Below are positions 23,119 to 37,323 of a DNA stretch of 64,000 nucleotides, piece by piece (positions within the stretch are counted from its first letter, which is position 1; the number at the start of each line of letters is the position of its first letter). Below the pieces are notes generated by a model, which saw nothing but the letters and a program-made list of their open reading frames with translations, was not told the origin of the DNA and did not search any database. Origin of the DNA: Patagioenas fasciata. Lineage: Eukaryota; Chordata; Aves; Columbiformes; Columbidae. The position numbers were made by a program, and so were the translations under genes. The stretch spans positions 110,076,605 to 110,140,604 of the forward strand of contig NC_092521.1 in the NCBI RefSeq assembly GCF_037038585.1, given 5' to 3'.

Positions 23119-25123
23119 GTAAATTAAATCTCTTTGATGAGTTTGTGTGTTAGAGCATTGTAGGATCCAACCCATTAGTGGCCCTATTGGTCATTAAGTG
23201 ATTCTGGCTGCATTGGTTTCTTTAAGGCCTCAGTTGTGAAGCACCTTAGAAGCTTAGATGTTTTGCTCTGCCTGGCACCGTGCTGATGTTTAAAGTAAAC
23301 ACAGGAGATGTGGTACTACTTGAGTCCTGCCTGCGGTGCAGTTTCATAGCACCAGCTCAAGAAATAGTTTGTATGTTACTGGGATTACAGCAACTAGAAA
23401 CTAGGATGAAACTTCCTGAGAAATCTGTGACTTCTTTTTGCTCAATGAAATACAGAGCAATAAAGATTAACCTCCTGTGATTCCAACGTGGATGGCACTT
23501 TCAGACTTTCTAGAGTCAGTTTCTCTGTGTGATTTTTGCATGATACAACTTTACCATTTTTACTGGGAAGCTGCAGATGGAGACATCTGTCGCTTTTGTC
23601 ACCCACTGAAGCACTGAATTGTGCTCTGACTACTTCTGGTTCACTAGTGGAGTGTTCTCCTTAATGGGCTTTTGGATAAATTCCTGTGTATGTTAATTTA
23701 TTCCCGGTGTAGCCACTGCATTTCCAGTGAACAGCATAAATGTAAACTCACATTTCTTAGATCTTAGGGCTCAAAGTTCTGCCTTTAGCTGACTATTTGG
23801 TATTTAAGGCTTCACCTGCCTGCCTGTGTCAGCTTTTTGTGCTGAGTGAAGTGCTTTACCCCCACATCTTGGACAGCAGATTTCTGCAAATTCAGAGTTT
23901 GCCTCAGTGCGCCAGATTGCCTTTTGCAGCAGTCTGTACTTGCAAAAGCAGTGTGTGTTTGGTCCTTGTGAGCTAGAGGACTTAGAGCTCTGTGATATGT
24001 CTGCTGCTAATTCAATGTGTGAGGCTGACATTGCCTAAAATCTTCCCTGATGGACTTGGGATCAAATGGTTAGAACAAAAGGTTTCATAATGTGAGGGGA
24101 GTTTTGGAGGGGTGTGTAGCACTGGGCTTTAGTCCCTCTCTGAGCATGGTGTGGGTTTTTTTTCCGTGTTCTGCCTTCGTGTTTAGAAGGGAGAAACGTG
24201 TGATAGCTGTCCATCTTGAGAGAACAGCTCAAGAAAAATGCTCAAGAATCTTTAGGTTACATCTTGGGAAGTGAAAATAAAATCAAATGCATTGGATTAA
24301 TGCTGTTCCGTACAGACTGGAAATTAGTGATCTGTCAGCAAATGGGATATTGCAAAACACACTGCTCTATTTGGCAGGAACATTGGTGTTAACACTTACA
24401 TAAGCTCCATGTTGGTAGGTAGGTGAGTCCTACCAAAGATTGCAGGTTAAGGATTGTTGAACAGGGAGAGCGGAGATGGAAGGTGTAGGAGGGGGAAGAA
24501 TACAGTAGGATCTGGAAAGGGGTAAGTTGAGCTAAACTGATTCTACACTTTTTCATGAGGATTACTTTTCTGGCCATGGCATCCCTTTTGTCAGCTCTCC
24601 TGTAGCTGACTGTTGATGTGCAGTTTACATCTTCTCTATGAGCTTGTAGTGAACCATTCTGCTTCATACGGAGTTGATATACCCATGCAAGTGCTGGGTT
24701 GATAGGCTGTAAAAGAAGCAATATTTCATCAGAATTGTGAAGGTGTAATGAAGAACATAATCTAGCCTACAGAATCCTTGTCTGGATCCTTATACATGAC
24801 TGAGGAAAACACAGTTTGACTTAAGAATTTTAAGTTTGGGTGTACATCGTAGGAAAAATAATTTTTTTCATTTTTAAATTAAACTTCCATAGTCAAAAAA
24901 TTAGAATGGTAAATATGGGTGGGTATCTAAGGAGTTCTTGAGCAAAAAATAAAATAAAACATATAATTTGGAGAAAGGTGTATGCTGCTTTTCTGGTAAA
25001 GTATCTTGTCTGGTAAAGAACCCTCCGTAGTCCAGGCAATTTCCAGAGTCACTGTCATTTGGAAATGTTTTATGTGTTGATGACCCAGAATAGGCTAGGG
25101 CTACTCAAAACAGGCTGTGAGGG

Positions 25124-25457
25124 AATCACAGAACGTTAGGGATTGGAAGGGACCTCAAAAGATCATCTAGTCCAATCCGCCTGCCAGAGCAGGAACACCC
25201 AGATGAGGTTACACAGGAAGGTGTCCAGGCAGGTTTTGAATGTCTCCAGAGAAGGAGACTCCACAACCTCCCTGGGCAGCCTGTTCCTGTGCTCTGTTGC
25301 CCTCACTGTGAAGAACTTTCTTCTCATATTTAAGTGGAACTTCCTCTGTTGCAGTTTGCACCCATTACCCCTTGTCCTCTCATTGTTTGTCACTGAGAAG
25401 AGCCTGGCTCCATCCTCATAACACTCATCCTTTATATATTCATAAACATTAATGAGG
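25124..25457 (-). mobile_element. CR1 LINE 3' fragment, copy 3
   Basis: Third member of the same CR1 group, again antisense to TPK1. The + strand starts AATCACAGAACGTTAGGGA, followed by the conserved GGAAGGGACCTCAAAAGATC block. The minus strand keeps [20 protein letters not shown] and [18 protein letters not shown], the end of the CR1 reverse-transcriptase ORF. Truncation falls at CATTAATGAGGG near 25457, within about 20 element bases of the copy 2 truncation. It is inactive: only the distal end of ORF2 and the short 3' region remain. Confidence 0.94.
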
Positions 25458-28400
25458 GAGCTTCAGGTGAGTAGATGGATGTGGCGCCATTGCCTTCAGG
25501 GAAGGACAGCATCATGTTGTGAGTCAGGGTTGCTTCCCATGCTGTCCTTCCTCCCTCACCAAAGCGCTTCCTCACCCGCATGCGGACAGCAGCCAGCGAT
25601 GGTGTAAGCCATTATCATTAGATAATGTTACTCTATTGTTTCAAGCATTCTATTTTACCAACGGTTGAAGATTTAGGAGTGGGAAAATGAAGGCATTGTT
25701 GTAGCAAAGCTTGCACTGTGTTGTTGACATTTTCAGTGAGCAAATGGATGAGAATCCACAGAAATCCTGCCTTTTAAGTAACCGATCAGTATTTCCCTGC
25801 ACAAAATAAAGCCCTTTTGCATGCTAGCTTTTAAATTCCTTGTCAATTACTTTGACAATAGCATGTTCCTTCAGCCTTCCCGTCTTCCTTCCTAATGGTC
25901 ACCCTTGCTCGAATGAAAAGCCTGAGCCATTCTCACACAGAATTACATGAAAACACATGCATTCATCATGTGATATTGCTCTGGTTACTACCAAGAATGT
26001 CGTTAGTTAACTGGGCTTCTCTGAAGTTGAGCATGTTACCTTCAGACAATAAAATATTTATTTTTCCTTTGAAATGCATGTCTACGTAAGCATTAGGGCT
26101 TCAGCAACAAACAACAAGAATATTCTGTCAGTATTCTTGATGTTTCTGTTCCCGTTTACTGCCAAGGCGACTTTCCCATTTCACCAAGCAGTGGACTGTC
26201 CTGCCTCAGTTTTCCCCGTCACATGAACCTGTCTTAAGCTGCTGCCAGACCAGGCTTGGTAATGACTTACACTGTAGCTATAGCTTTCGCTTCTTCCGAA
26301 TTCAGACTTTCTATGTAGAATATTTTATACTGTAGTGTAGATTTTCATGTCTTGGTGCCCCTTGCTTTTTTCCAGATATATATCTAATGCAACTTACGAA
26401 TGTTAGATAAAGGAAAGATGACACTTTTTGAAGGCACTGACTTGTGTTAACTTTAGAGCTCTGCTTTCTGGCTGTGACATTGCTGTGACCTGCAAGGAAC
26501 TGGGTGTGGGGGGGGCTGTCTATTCTTTTGTACATGTATAACCAAGTAATTCATCATGGCCAGCAGAAAGGAGAAGCTATCATATGCCTTCAGTGAATAT
26601 GAAGGAAAGAGAAGCCCGTGGCAAGTGCTAAGAGGTATTAACGCTCTCTCTGCACTCCCATCTGCCTTTACGTATGACGTACAAGGAAAAGTCATGCCAA
26701 CTTTTCTGTTCCTTAAGTTTTATTTAATTGCTGTAGATTCATGTGCCAGGTGAAGGGCAAGTGATGCTGAAGGAGCTGGAGGGTCCTTTGGTATTTTAGT
26801 TGCAATGATTTAATTTATACCATGAATTAAAGTGATTCTTTTTTTCTTGGTGTTAGTGAAGCTGAAGGTAAGTTTCTTTGTGTTTTTTATAAACATGCTT
26901 TATAGTTCTGTGAAGTATTACATTTACAACAGAATGCCAAAGTGACTTTTTTTTTTTGACAAAAGCTATCCATATTGACATAAATTAATATATCATGACT
27001 TCTTTTATCTATCTGAAGATAGCATGCCACTGGTTAAGAGGAGTTACTTTTTCATAGTAAAGCTTGAGGACGTTAATTATTGCATTATAAAACATACTCA
27101 TTTACAAGTGTTTGTGTCAAAGACTGCCTAGTGTAGCGCTGAGTAAGAAGGGGGAGTATTAAACTCAATATGTAAAACAATGACAGACCTGATTCCTCCA
27201 TCTCACCAGCTTCGTGCCGGGGTGTTGCTGCTGGACTCAGAAGGTTTTCTACCTCATTTGAGTGATGAAAGCGATAGCAGATAGATGCCACTACATATAG
27301 ATCGCCAAAGCCAAAGGGTTTTACTGGAAGGGATGTCTTTAAGCCAATTCCTCTGGTGGTTTTAGTTGAGTGAGGACTACGTGGCAGGTGTTTCCGTTTT
27401 CCTTTAAGGAGGATTATCACCATTGTGTTTAGGAACCTTATTCATATAAAGCTCATAAGCATGAAGCAAATATATCAATTTTGTCTCTGTTAGGTGTGGC
27501 ATGCCATGAACAGTGAAGAGATCTAAAGGCAAAAGTGCTGTTTTTTCAGTTGTGTTGGAAAGTAATAGTGTAATAGAATTAGGAGTGGGATGTGTAAGTG
27601 ATGGGTTAGATGTGTTATGCTTTTGGGAGAGAATAAATAAGCATGTGTCATAGGTTATTCAGCCTTACTTTATACTTTCTGTGGTCTTGTTTTTGCTTTA
27701 TTGACTTGTCAAGGAGGTACTTGTAGTCTTTTATTTTTTATATTAAAAAAAAATACCTAAGATTTCCTGCATTTCTTAATGAGTTAAATAATGTTAAAAC
27801 TGGATAAAACTGCACCAAAGTGGAAATGAAACTTCATGTTTAAATTTTCCTTTGTAGATCATATTGCACTACAAACGAAGGGTAAAGAATAACAATTCAA
27901 TAGGGGGTTTTTTCTGTATATTTTCTACCATTGTTAAAATAGATATTGAGAAGAATTTTTGTATTCTCGTGATAAATATGCATGTTCATATGATCCCATA
28001 ATAGATGCACTGGCAGTTTATCTCTGTGTAGTCTGAAGTGCATTGGAAGTGACACTGCACAAAGCAGGGAGGACTGTGGTGATATTTCTTTCACTGCAGT
28101 TTCATGTTTCTTGCTTTAGCTGAATGCTTCTATCACTGAAAACTTTTAAACATTACTTTGAAGTTAAAGCAGCCATTCGTATTGCTGTGCCTTAAACAAG
28201 GTTCAGTTTTTGAAGTTTTGAGACCAAAGACATTATCTAAAATTATACCAAATCTGTACTTATGCCTAGAAGCAGAAGGTTGAATCCAGTGGCCTTTGAA
28301 ATCCAGATTATGTTATTTATTAAAAATCCAGTTTGGCTTTTCTGCTAAGCAAACTTCATGTGCATTAAAAGGCTTCTGTAGACTTAGGCTCTGCTTAGAA

Positions 28401-29664
28401 CTGTAATTAAATGCTGTGAACTTATTTACAAGTCCACTGTTTTTCTATTTTCTTTTTAAGCTCCAAAGAGCTTCTTATTTTCACAGGCAGTTCTGCAGCT
28501 ATAGCACTTTCCCATTCCTTTTTCTATTACATTTCCAGGGTTTAATGGTTATCAGGGCTGTAGAAGTGCTTAATAGGAATGGTGTGGTTATTGGTTTTTT
28601 TTTGTTCTAAGATGATGCACCTATGATTAGATTTACAAAGTGCATTTGTAGCAGAGGATTAGTGCTTGTACATCTCTCTAACTTCTACACATTCTTGCTA
28701 AACAGTATGTTTTAGTGACACATTCCCTGCTTGCCTTCTGAGGCCAAAATTCTAATGATTTTGGGAAATCACAATGTTAATTGATTACTCTCATTTATAT
28801 TATTATAATTTAAATACATACAAAACCACTGAGTTTTTCTGTGACTATTTGAATAGTTATGCCTAAATGTTAGTATTTTTTCTAAAACTCATTTTTAATA
28901 CAGAATGGGACTTAAAATATTCAAAAGTTTGACTCATTTAAAGCATTCTCATTAGACTGAACAGTTTTCTAAGAAAAACATGGTTCATTTTAGGGCCTGA
29001 TTCCTTTGTGGGAGGTTTTAAGGTTTCAGAAAGAGCTATAAAATTTGTGTGGGTGGATCTGAAACAATTCAGTCTTGCTGTTGAACACGCTACTCCTACT
29101 TGACAATAGTCACTTCTGCTTTCAAGCAATCCCTTGTTTTATATGTCCTGCTGAAGACATCTCTGACAACTATAAAAAGTGCTGTGCTTACCTCAGTTCA
29201 ACTTCTGACATGCTGAGGGTGCCCAGTGCTGCCTGGACTTATAACCGTGTTATAAGCTGTAATTTTTTTCTATGGATATACATTCGTTGAAAGATCCTCA
29301 GTCTCTTAATATAGATAGAGGTTCATCAATTAAAATGATTTATGGGACTGGGATGTTCCTGTTATTAATAGTTCAAACTGTATATGACTGTATACGTAAT
29401 TTAGGATTTTGGACTGGAAGCTTTCTGTGTGTCTTAGTCATGTAATTATTCAACGGGAGCTTTCATAAAATGGTTATATTATTGAAGGATATGTCAGCGG
29501 TCTTGTCAAGAACATGTTTCCAACTGAGTTGAGTAGGTGATTTGGGTTATGTGGATTTCTTATTCATGCCAAATGGAAGTAACATCATAATGTTCCAGAA
29601 ATGTAGTAAATTTGTAAGAGATACTGTGGGCAGTGACACTTGTGTAAAGGAGAACATGACAGAC

Positions 29665-29880
29665 AGTCACACTAGATCAGACCAGAGGTTCATTCGCCAG
29701 TCTCTGGTCTCAGCTGGGCTGGTACAGAACACCTTTGAAAGCACATGTATGCATAGTGATGTGCCTTCGGTACGCTTTTTCATCTCCAACTAATATATGA
29801 CTCAGAGATTTCCTAAGTCAGAGGTGGTATCTTTGTCTTTAATCACTTCATAGATTGATTTAATCTTTCCAAAAATTAGC
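29665..29880 (+). mobile_element. Possible ancient CR1 relic (turtle-type 3' region)
   Basis: The words CACTAGATCAGACCAGAGG, CCAGTCTCTGGTCTC and, further on, TTAATCACTTCATAGATTGA followed by TTAATC resemble in order a highly degraded repeat common in turtles and crocodilians and related to CR1 (CAGACCAATGGTCCATCT... in my memory of it). Divergence is high and the edges are unclear. It could also be unrelated unique sequence; this is a lead, not a firm call. Confidence 0.35.
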
Positions 29881-29973
29881 CTACACACTTTTCTTCAAAC
29901 TATGTAGATGAGACTGTAAGTATCCACAAAAAGCCCTGGCAGTATGTTCCCCAGTTTAAGTGTTTACAGGGTA

Positions 29974-30001
29974 GGGGGGAGGCAGGGGGGCGAGGGGCGG
30001 G
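29974..30001 (+). other. Canonical G-quadruplex motif
   Basis: Four G runs of length 6, 6, 4 and 3 are separated by loops of 5 (AGGCA), 3 (CGA) and 1 (C) bases. This satisfies the usual G3+ N1-7 rule on the strand that is the TPK1 sense strand, so it could fold in the nascent transcript as well as in DNA. It stands out in an AT-rich intron. Confidence 0.8.
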
Positions 30002-33000
30002 AAATCTGTCTTTTGGATGTTATTTTGGTTTTAAGCCTCACTTTTGACAGTCATGCTTGATTTTCCTGAATTTTTATATTGTGATACAGAGTGGATGACA
30101 TGCTTTAACCACCTTGTCACTCCCGTTCTGATTGTATTAGTGTGATTGTGCCTCACATTTCTGTAGGTATGTAGGGGGATATGTGTGCACAGCTAAACCA
30201 ATGGAATATTGCATATGCCATCAAACGTGTGGCGTAAAATGAGGTACAACCTATACAGGTGTTTTGCGCCCTACTGAGTTAAGATAGGTATAATGGCTGG
30301 GAAGTCCTGTTGAAAAGAGTCTTTGGTAAAACAAAGGTTTTCAGGGCTCTAGGTTTACGCAGTGCTGTTGTTATGTGTCGGTGAAAAACAAAACCAAGGT
30401 AAATCTCTGTCCCATTCATAATATCACTATTTATGCTTTCACCAAGGTAGCAATTTCCACAAAACAGTGTATCTGTTTAAATGCAGATTAGATTTGTGGG
30501 GAAAAAAAAGTCAGTTATACAGTCCAGCATATTTTAAAGTAATGTGTGTTCGTTGTGTTGTCTCCTGGAGTTGCACATCACTCCTTTTGAACCTGAAAAA
30601 GCAGCAAAGTCCTTCTTGTGTTGTAAGATCAATATAATATCACAGAGATTCAGCAAGTTTTGAGGTCATTGAGAGTCACTGTGTACATTTATTAGGACCT
30701 GAGTCAGGCCTAATGTATCTAATAGGATCGAGAATGCAATTTGACCAAGTTCTCATTCCTTAAAAAAAGCAATACTACATTTTCCTTTGCAGCATTTTTC
30801 TGCTTGTTATGTAGCTTTCAGAGACAGTGTATAGAAATTGAGAGATCAAACTTTTATTAGAGGTATTTTGTCTTTCTCTTGCTTAGGTTTGAAATTACAG
30901 TTTACAGGTTAAAAGTTGTTTACTTCTCACAGTGCTTTAGCTGAAGCGCAACTGTCTGACAGTAGAATATGCAAGAAAACAGTGCACCATATAACAAAAA
31001 TTATGCTGGTGGTATTTTAGTCTTCATCCAATTTCAGTTTAATATTATGTTGCAGTATGAGATTTATTTCTCCCTTTCATTGGTTATGGCCCGAGGAGGG
31101 GAAAGGGTAGAATCTATATTGCAATAGACATTTGAGTTACTTGCAAGAGCTTTAAAAAATTTAATCTGGTGTTAATCTCTGAAAGAAGTCATTACTTTGA
31201 TCTGTCAGCCTGTGATGGAGAAAATAACAGAAAAGTTTAAAAAATAGAGATGTATTGAATTAACTTCATTTCTAGTGCAAGGAGCCAAAAAGGTGTTTTA
31301 AACAATGACAACTTAATCTGGAGAAGGAAATTGAACTGAGTTATTTTGTGATTAAGCCTCTTCACACAGAAGAGACAGCCTTAATGTGGTACTAGTGGTC
31401 GAAGACTCAGATGATAGGCCTTTTTAGATGTAAGTGGGATTTATACATCCATCTTTTCTTTTTAGAGAATTTAAGAGAAAACTGGTCCTGGTGCACAAAG
31501 CTTGGTGCCTATGCCTATGGACTGCTAATTAGAACAGTGTCTAATGAAGCTGCAGAGCCCACAGCCTCACAGCTCATCAATGTTGCTGCAAGCTCCAAGT
31601 TCATCCCAAATGCTTTGTGGGATTTGTAAGTTTGATTCTGTTGCGGGAGAGCCCATAAGCTCACCAAAGCGAACACAAACCTGATCATTAACCATGAAAA
31701 AGATCCCCCAAATCCCAGTGCTACAAGTTTTAAGTATTTTGAGAAGCAGCTTGGCAGCCTCCGCGAATGATTCTGTTGTGCATCTTGCCAAAGAGCAGGC
31801 GGCTCTCATTTCAGCAGCAGAATGCAGTCTTTTGCTTGTTTCAAAGTAGGAAGGTCTGGTGGTGGGCTGGAGAGGAGCAATGCTGCTCCCATGCTTTCAG
31901 GGATCTGTAGTGCTTCACTTACAGCAATGCAATTACAAAACCTCAAGGATGATAATCTAGATGCAAGGTTAGATTGGGTCTGTTTGTGTTTGTGCAGATA
32001 GATGAGTGCTCTACAAGCCTCTGAATGGAAAAGAAAGAGAACATGATGTGTGTTGTTCAGGTAGAAAAGGTAAATGCTTTTGTAGCTTGTCAGTGAAACA
32101 AAGGATGAGCTAAAGCTGCCAAATTTGAACTTGTGTGTATTAATTAACCATGAAAGTGTAAGGTTATTTGGAGTTTCGACATGAACCAAGACAGAGGTGG
32201 AGTTCAATGGGAAAATTCAAGTGCAGCTTCAGGAGCACAGACAGTTTATTTGGTTTTTTGTTTGTTTTTTTTTTCAGTTCTGTCAGAAACATGTGAAATA
32301 CAAGATTTGTTTTTATAGTTGTCCTCGTAAGTAATGCCAGATTATAAAAGTTGCATTCACGTATACCAGAAGGAAATGTCACTTAAGATGTAATTTTTGA
32401 AGAAGACCACTAGTGATAGAAAAATACCATTGCTGAGGAGTAGAGGAGAAGAACTGAAGTTCAGGCAGCTTTAACTACAGCTGAGTAGGGAAAGGCAAAT
32501 TGCAGTATTTCTCATATTTAACCTTTCTGGTACCTTCTCCTTTTATTTCTCCCTTCTGTATTTTCTGACTGTAATATTCTTTTGGACTCTCGCTGTTTTC
32601 ACTGTCACCAGTAGGCATCTGAAGCTATGTTTTTCTGTTTCAATTCTGCTGCGTTCCTTGGGTATGCTGAGCAGAGCCCAGCAAAGAGGGGATGGTGAGG
32701 TTTGATAAACTGTGCAGGACACTGAGGCGAAACCCAGCGAGTCTCGGGACCAGTGTGAGTTAGTTTGTGTTCTGATGTGCTCTCCAATGCCTTCATTTGA
32801 AGAAGCTGCGATGGCCTTTGATTAAAAAATAAATAAAAGTTTCTTAAACCAAATAGAGGAGGAGATACATTTAGCAATGGAAACAGTCCCCTGTGTGATG
32901 AAATGAGTGAAGAGAGAAAAATGAAATGTCAGAGGAGAGGATAATGAGGAATGAAAGCTGAGAAAAAGAGACTCTTTTAAGAAGTTAGAAAAGGGTAAGC

Positions 33001-33210
33001 ATTTTAAGAGAGGAAAAATGAAGATAACATCAGTAGGAAAAAAAACAGGACAGGAATAGAAAAATTTCCTTGACACATCAGCAAATCAGTTCTGCTATCA
33101 TTTTTTTTGCAGCTGTAAAGAAGTGAGTGTGATAAGATAAGCACAGATGCATGGAAACTGTATTTTCCTGATATAAAAGTAAGATTTTCCATTCATTACG
33201 AATAAGTGCA

Positions 33211-33282
33211 GGGTTGTTGTTGAGGTGTGGTGTTCTTTTGGGTTTTGTGGGGTTTTTTTGTTTGGTTGGGTTTGTTCTGTTT
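33211..33282 (+). repeat. T/G-rich low-complexity tract
   Basis: About 70 bp of T and G (GTTGTTGTTG, TTTTGGGTTTTGTGGGG, TTTGGTTGGGTTTG). Same type as the tract at 4561. Confidence 0.8.
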
Positions 33283-36200
33283 TCAAATATTTTTGTTTGT
33301 AGATAAAATAGGAAGACCTATGCTTATTCCATCCTTGACCAAGCTTTGATAGGAGTTTCATCAGGTGAAGAATAGAAAATCATGCAAGGAGCTGAAAACA
33401 TAAAAAAATGCAATGGAAGTTGGAAGGTGTTTACAGTAAATTTACAGGTGTTTCATCCAAATTCTTCACCAACTGCTGCTGTGTCTACACAACTCTTAAT
33501 CCAATTGAAACAACTAATTTATGAAGTATTTAATTTGCATTTAATTTATAATAATGCTTAAAGTAAGGAATTGGCAGTTTATCGTAAATTGCTAGTTAAC
33601 AATATCAAATTATCATTTAATAGATAAAAATGTAACCTTCAAGAGTAGCCGCCTTTTGAGAGCTGAAAAGACCTTCCTCCTTTTAAGCTCAGCAGTGGGA
33701 GGACATCTTTGGAGAACAGAGTAGGGATTAAAAAGCCAATCTTTTGACATATCAATATTCAGGTAAAGTTTTCCATTTTTTGTTCACCTTCTACTGTTTC
33801 AACATATGCTGAAATATAGCCACTATAGTGATTTATATACTTTATATTTTAATTACTATTTAAATGTTTTTTGTAGGAAGAAGTCAGAATTGGAGACCTG
33901 CCCATCAAGGCATCTCAGGCTTTGGAACAGACTAATAATTATGCTGGATATTACTGTCCTGGCTGGGACTCACGTACTTCTAGCACTGGGTTTGAACTAA
34001 GCAATTTGCTGTAGGCAAAGGGAAGGAATAATGCCTTGTAATGGTCTTTGTGGTCCTATCCACTTTCTCTGCATCCACCAATAACTTATTTGGATCCTGC
34101 CTCATAACTCTTCTGAGAGGGAAAATGTCAGCCTTTGCCTAGAGAATTCGACAGGATAATATTGCTCCCAGGGGAGGACTGTATCCATTCTGTTTTCAAA
34201 TCAAACATGGGTGTATTTCTTTGGACTTTAAGATACATTTCCTAATGGAAGTTTTAACAGGGACAGTAGTGGAGACTTATCTGCAGGCATCAGAATGTGC
34301 TCTGTATCCTGTATTTATCACTGTTTTTTGGAGCAAATAAATGTACTCATCAATACCTAGCATACTCACAGAGGTGTATTTCTGATCTGGCATTGGCAGT
34401 TGCTTGCACAGCTGAATGTGTGGAAACGTCTCTAGAGTGATTCGAAAAACTCTTTTCTTTGATAAGGTTATGTGCTCAATATATTGAGCCCATCCCAGAC
34501 TGGAAAATGAGGCATGTGCTGGGTGGAAACTGGGAATATCACAGTTCAACTCTCGTTTTATTCTCCCACTGATGGGATAAAACAGGAGGGTAGAAGGGGT
34601 CTGAAATTCCTTGAAATGTTTTTTCCACACTTAAAGTTCCATTATTGTTCCAAAAGGGCTCTGCTCCCACCAGACCTTGAACAAGTCTAATTTGTTCTGA
34701 GGAGGACGGTGTTAAAAGTGATTTTTTTGGTCAACAACAGAATCAACTCACATACACTTCAGCAGTTCTAGATAGAATATATCTGGCTTGCTCTTGGAGA
34801 GGGGAGTGGAGAAGTTTTCAGACATTTTTTGTAATTTTTTGAATGTTTGGGCAAGCCAACTCCACCTGATTCCAGGCAGCTATAAATTCAAGGACGTGTC
34901 CTGCCTTTAATTACTGAGTTAAGGCTGCTTTATGTGCTTCAGTCCTTGCGCCACCCTCAGCATACTGTCTTGGTTGGGTTTGCAGCCCTGGTCTGATGGT
35001 AGCAAGCAGCTGCCACAGGGCTGTTCCCACAGTTAGAGAAGAGTTAAAAACAGGCCAGCCGAGGGAGACAGCCCTCCCCTCCAATTTTACCATTTCTATG
35101 CATTTTCGTAAGGTCTGAATGGATGTGCCCTCAGCAACGCAAATAGCTTGCTGTGGCAAGACTCAATTTTTCTCCTTTGCTCCTCTTCTGCTCCCCTCCT
35201 TCCATCCTACTAACTCTTTAGAGGTATTCCTGTGCATGGCTTTGGAAACCTTCAGAGGTTCAGTGCTTTTAAACAGATACAAATCAAAGCTGTGCCTTAA
35301 ACATAGAACAAGCTTCGTGCTGCACTGGAAAGTCATTTTTGAAAACTTTTTCATCAGAAATAACTGGTTTGTTCCAATTGACTGGAATCTGTGAATAAGG
35401 CTTTGATTGTAGATCGTGGCACCAAGCTTCCAAAGGAAGGGTAATGCCTTGCAGCCGGTCTGCAGGAGGCATGGCCAGCTCGTCTACTGGTGTCAGGTGT
35501 TGTCCCCATCCAAGTCGATGGCAGTTCTGTTGACTGCAATAGGGTGTTCAGGATGGGTCCTCCCCAAGGCACTGATCTGCAGAGATAAGCCCAAAAGTCA
35601 TGATAATAGCTTGTTTCATGTCTTATAGGTAATAAAGGGAAGTAACCAATGAATTTGCAAACTCTTCAGCTTATTTAAGACCATTACAATGGTGAGGCTT
35701 TCAGCATATTGAACAGGGGCATCTTCTCAGAAGAAACAGATATTACAAGGTGATTAGAGTGAAAGCTGGTAATTCTCCTGTGGTTGTGTCCTCCTGTATA
35801 GAATACAGGACAGCTCTGTGTAATGTGTTTTGTGTAAATGCTATCCCTAAATGGCTTGCAGACCAGAAATGCAAGTAGATGCATAGCAGAAGAATGAAGT
35901 GATATGGGAAAGACAATAATTGCATTTGACATTTCTTCTTGAACTTGGTTGTATGTAATTGGGTTGACAGCATATGGATGCTGTGGAATAGCTCAGAATT
36001 CCCTGCAACAGGAGAGTGATGGAGCAGGAGAGAGATGCCAATGTACAAAGAGTGGTTAGATTTGGGAAGGAAATAGTATAAAAAGTTTAAGGTTCCTTAA
36101 AGAGCACTGTTTTTCATTTGTGTGTTGTACTTTTTGTGGCAAACTCAAGATGCTTTGAAGGGCTAGGGTAAATCTGATATAGTTTGATAAATATCAGAAA

Positions 36201-37305
36201 ATTTTGTTAACATGAACTGACTCTAAATCATCTTACTGGTGTTTACACTGTCTCTCTTCTAGTTAAATTCACTTTCAAAGAAGTTGCAGAGAAGGTAATA
36301 TCAGGGACAATGCCTTCCTATGCTGTTATCTGACAATAGATCACTTATTTCTTCCCACAGCAAGCCATCCCACTTTCTTATCTTTCTTATATATTTTTTT
36401 AATGTCCCTACTTCCAAATGATTCACTGATTCACTAGTTTAAAATGACTGCACCTAAGCCTTTCTTGCTGGGAGATTTGCCTGAATTATAAACAAAGTAA
36501 GAGCATTACAGCTGGAACCAAAAATGTGAATGAAAGCATGACAGAAGAGCTGGGCTTTGAAATTGCATCATCAAAATTTCATTAATTAAATGTATTCATG
36601 TACTAATGAGTTGTGTAGTCACGGAACAGTATGCAGACATGCTTTCTAAATGGCTGCCTGTCCTTGCAAGTGTTATGATTGATGAGGCTACGCAGTCACA
36701 GCCATTTCAACCCCAAATTATGTGCCTGGGTGCAGGTCTTTGGTCTTTGATGATTCAATGGAAGGATGTTTAGGATGTAGTTACCTGGGATTGCAGACAA
36801 CAAGACCGGAGACCCTTCCAGAGGCTATGTTGGCAGATAATGTAGTTTTTGAAGTCTGCTTGTCAGGCACTTCTGTATCTGTTTGAGAAACATATCGTGT
36901 TCTCTGCATACCTGTCTGAAGTTAATAAGTTAATAAACAGCTATTATTATTAATTATAGTAGAGTAATAAGCGGCTGCCTTTGTATTACAAACACAAATA
37001 TAAAACCAGAAAACTAAAACCGGTTTTGAAAAATACAAACAGAGGATTTGTATTTCACTGAATTCATACATTTATTTTCTAAAAGAAAACTTAATTAAAA
37101 GGAAAATTATGACACTTTGTTAAAAAATTCCTCAGTTTAGTTTAAAACCATTAAAACTAAATAAAGGAGATTTTTAAAGTATGAACAACTGAAAGTTTAA
37201 GGCAAACACAAAGAACTGGTCACATTACTAGTTGATCTTTTGGAGCCAGAATTAAGTTAAAGAAGCTTTTGATAGGGGTCTGCTGTAGAGTCAGAGTTTT
37301 TTTAA

Positions 37306-37323
37306 ATTTATTATTATTATTTT
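37306..37323. repeat. (TTA)n microsatellite
   Basis: A short run of TTA units inside AT-rich sequence. Confidence 0.75.

Noticed and set aside
26196..26225. MIR-like CCTCAGTTTTCCCC word (and a similar one near 51985)
   Set aside because: Too short; the neighbouring blocks of the SINE are not present in order, unlike at 62951.
31806..32207. 133-codon minus-strand frame
   Set aside because: No domain recognised, low-complexity Leu/Ser-rich composition and no supporting signals.
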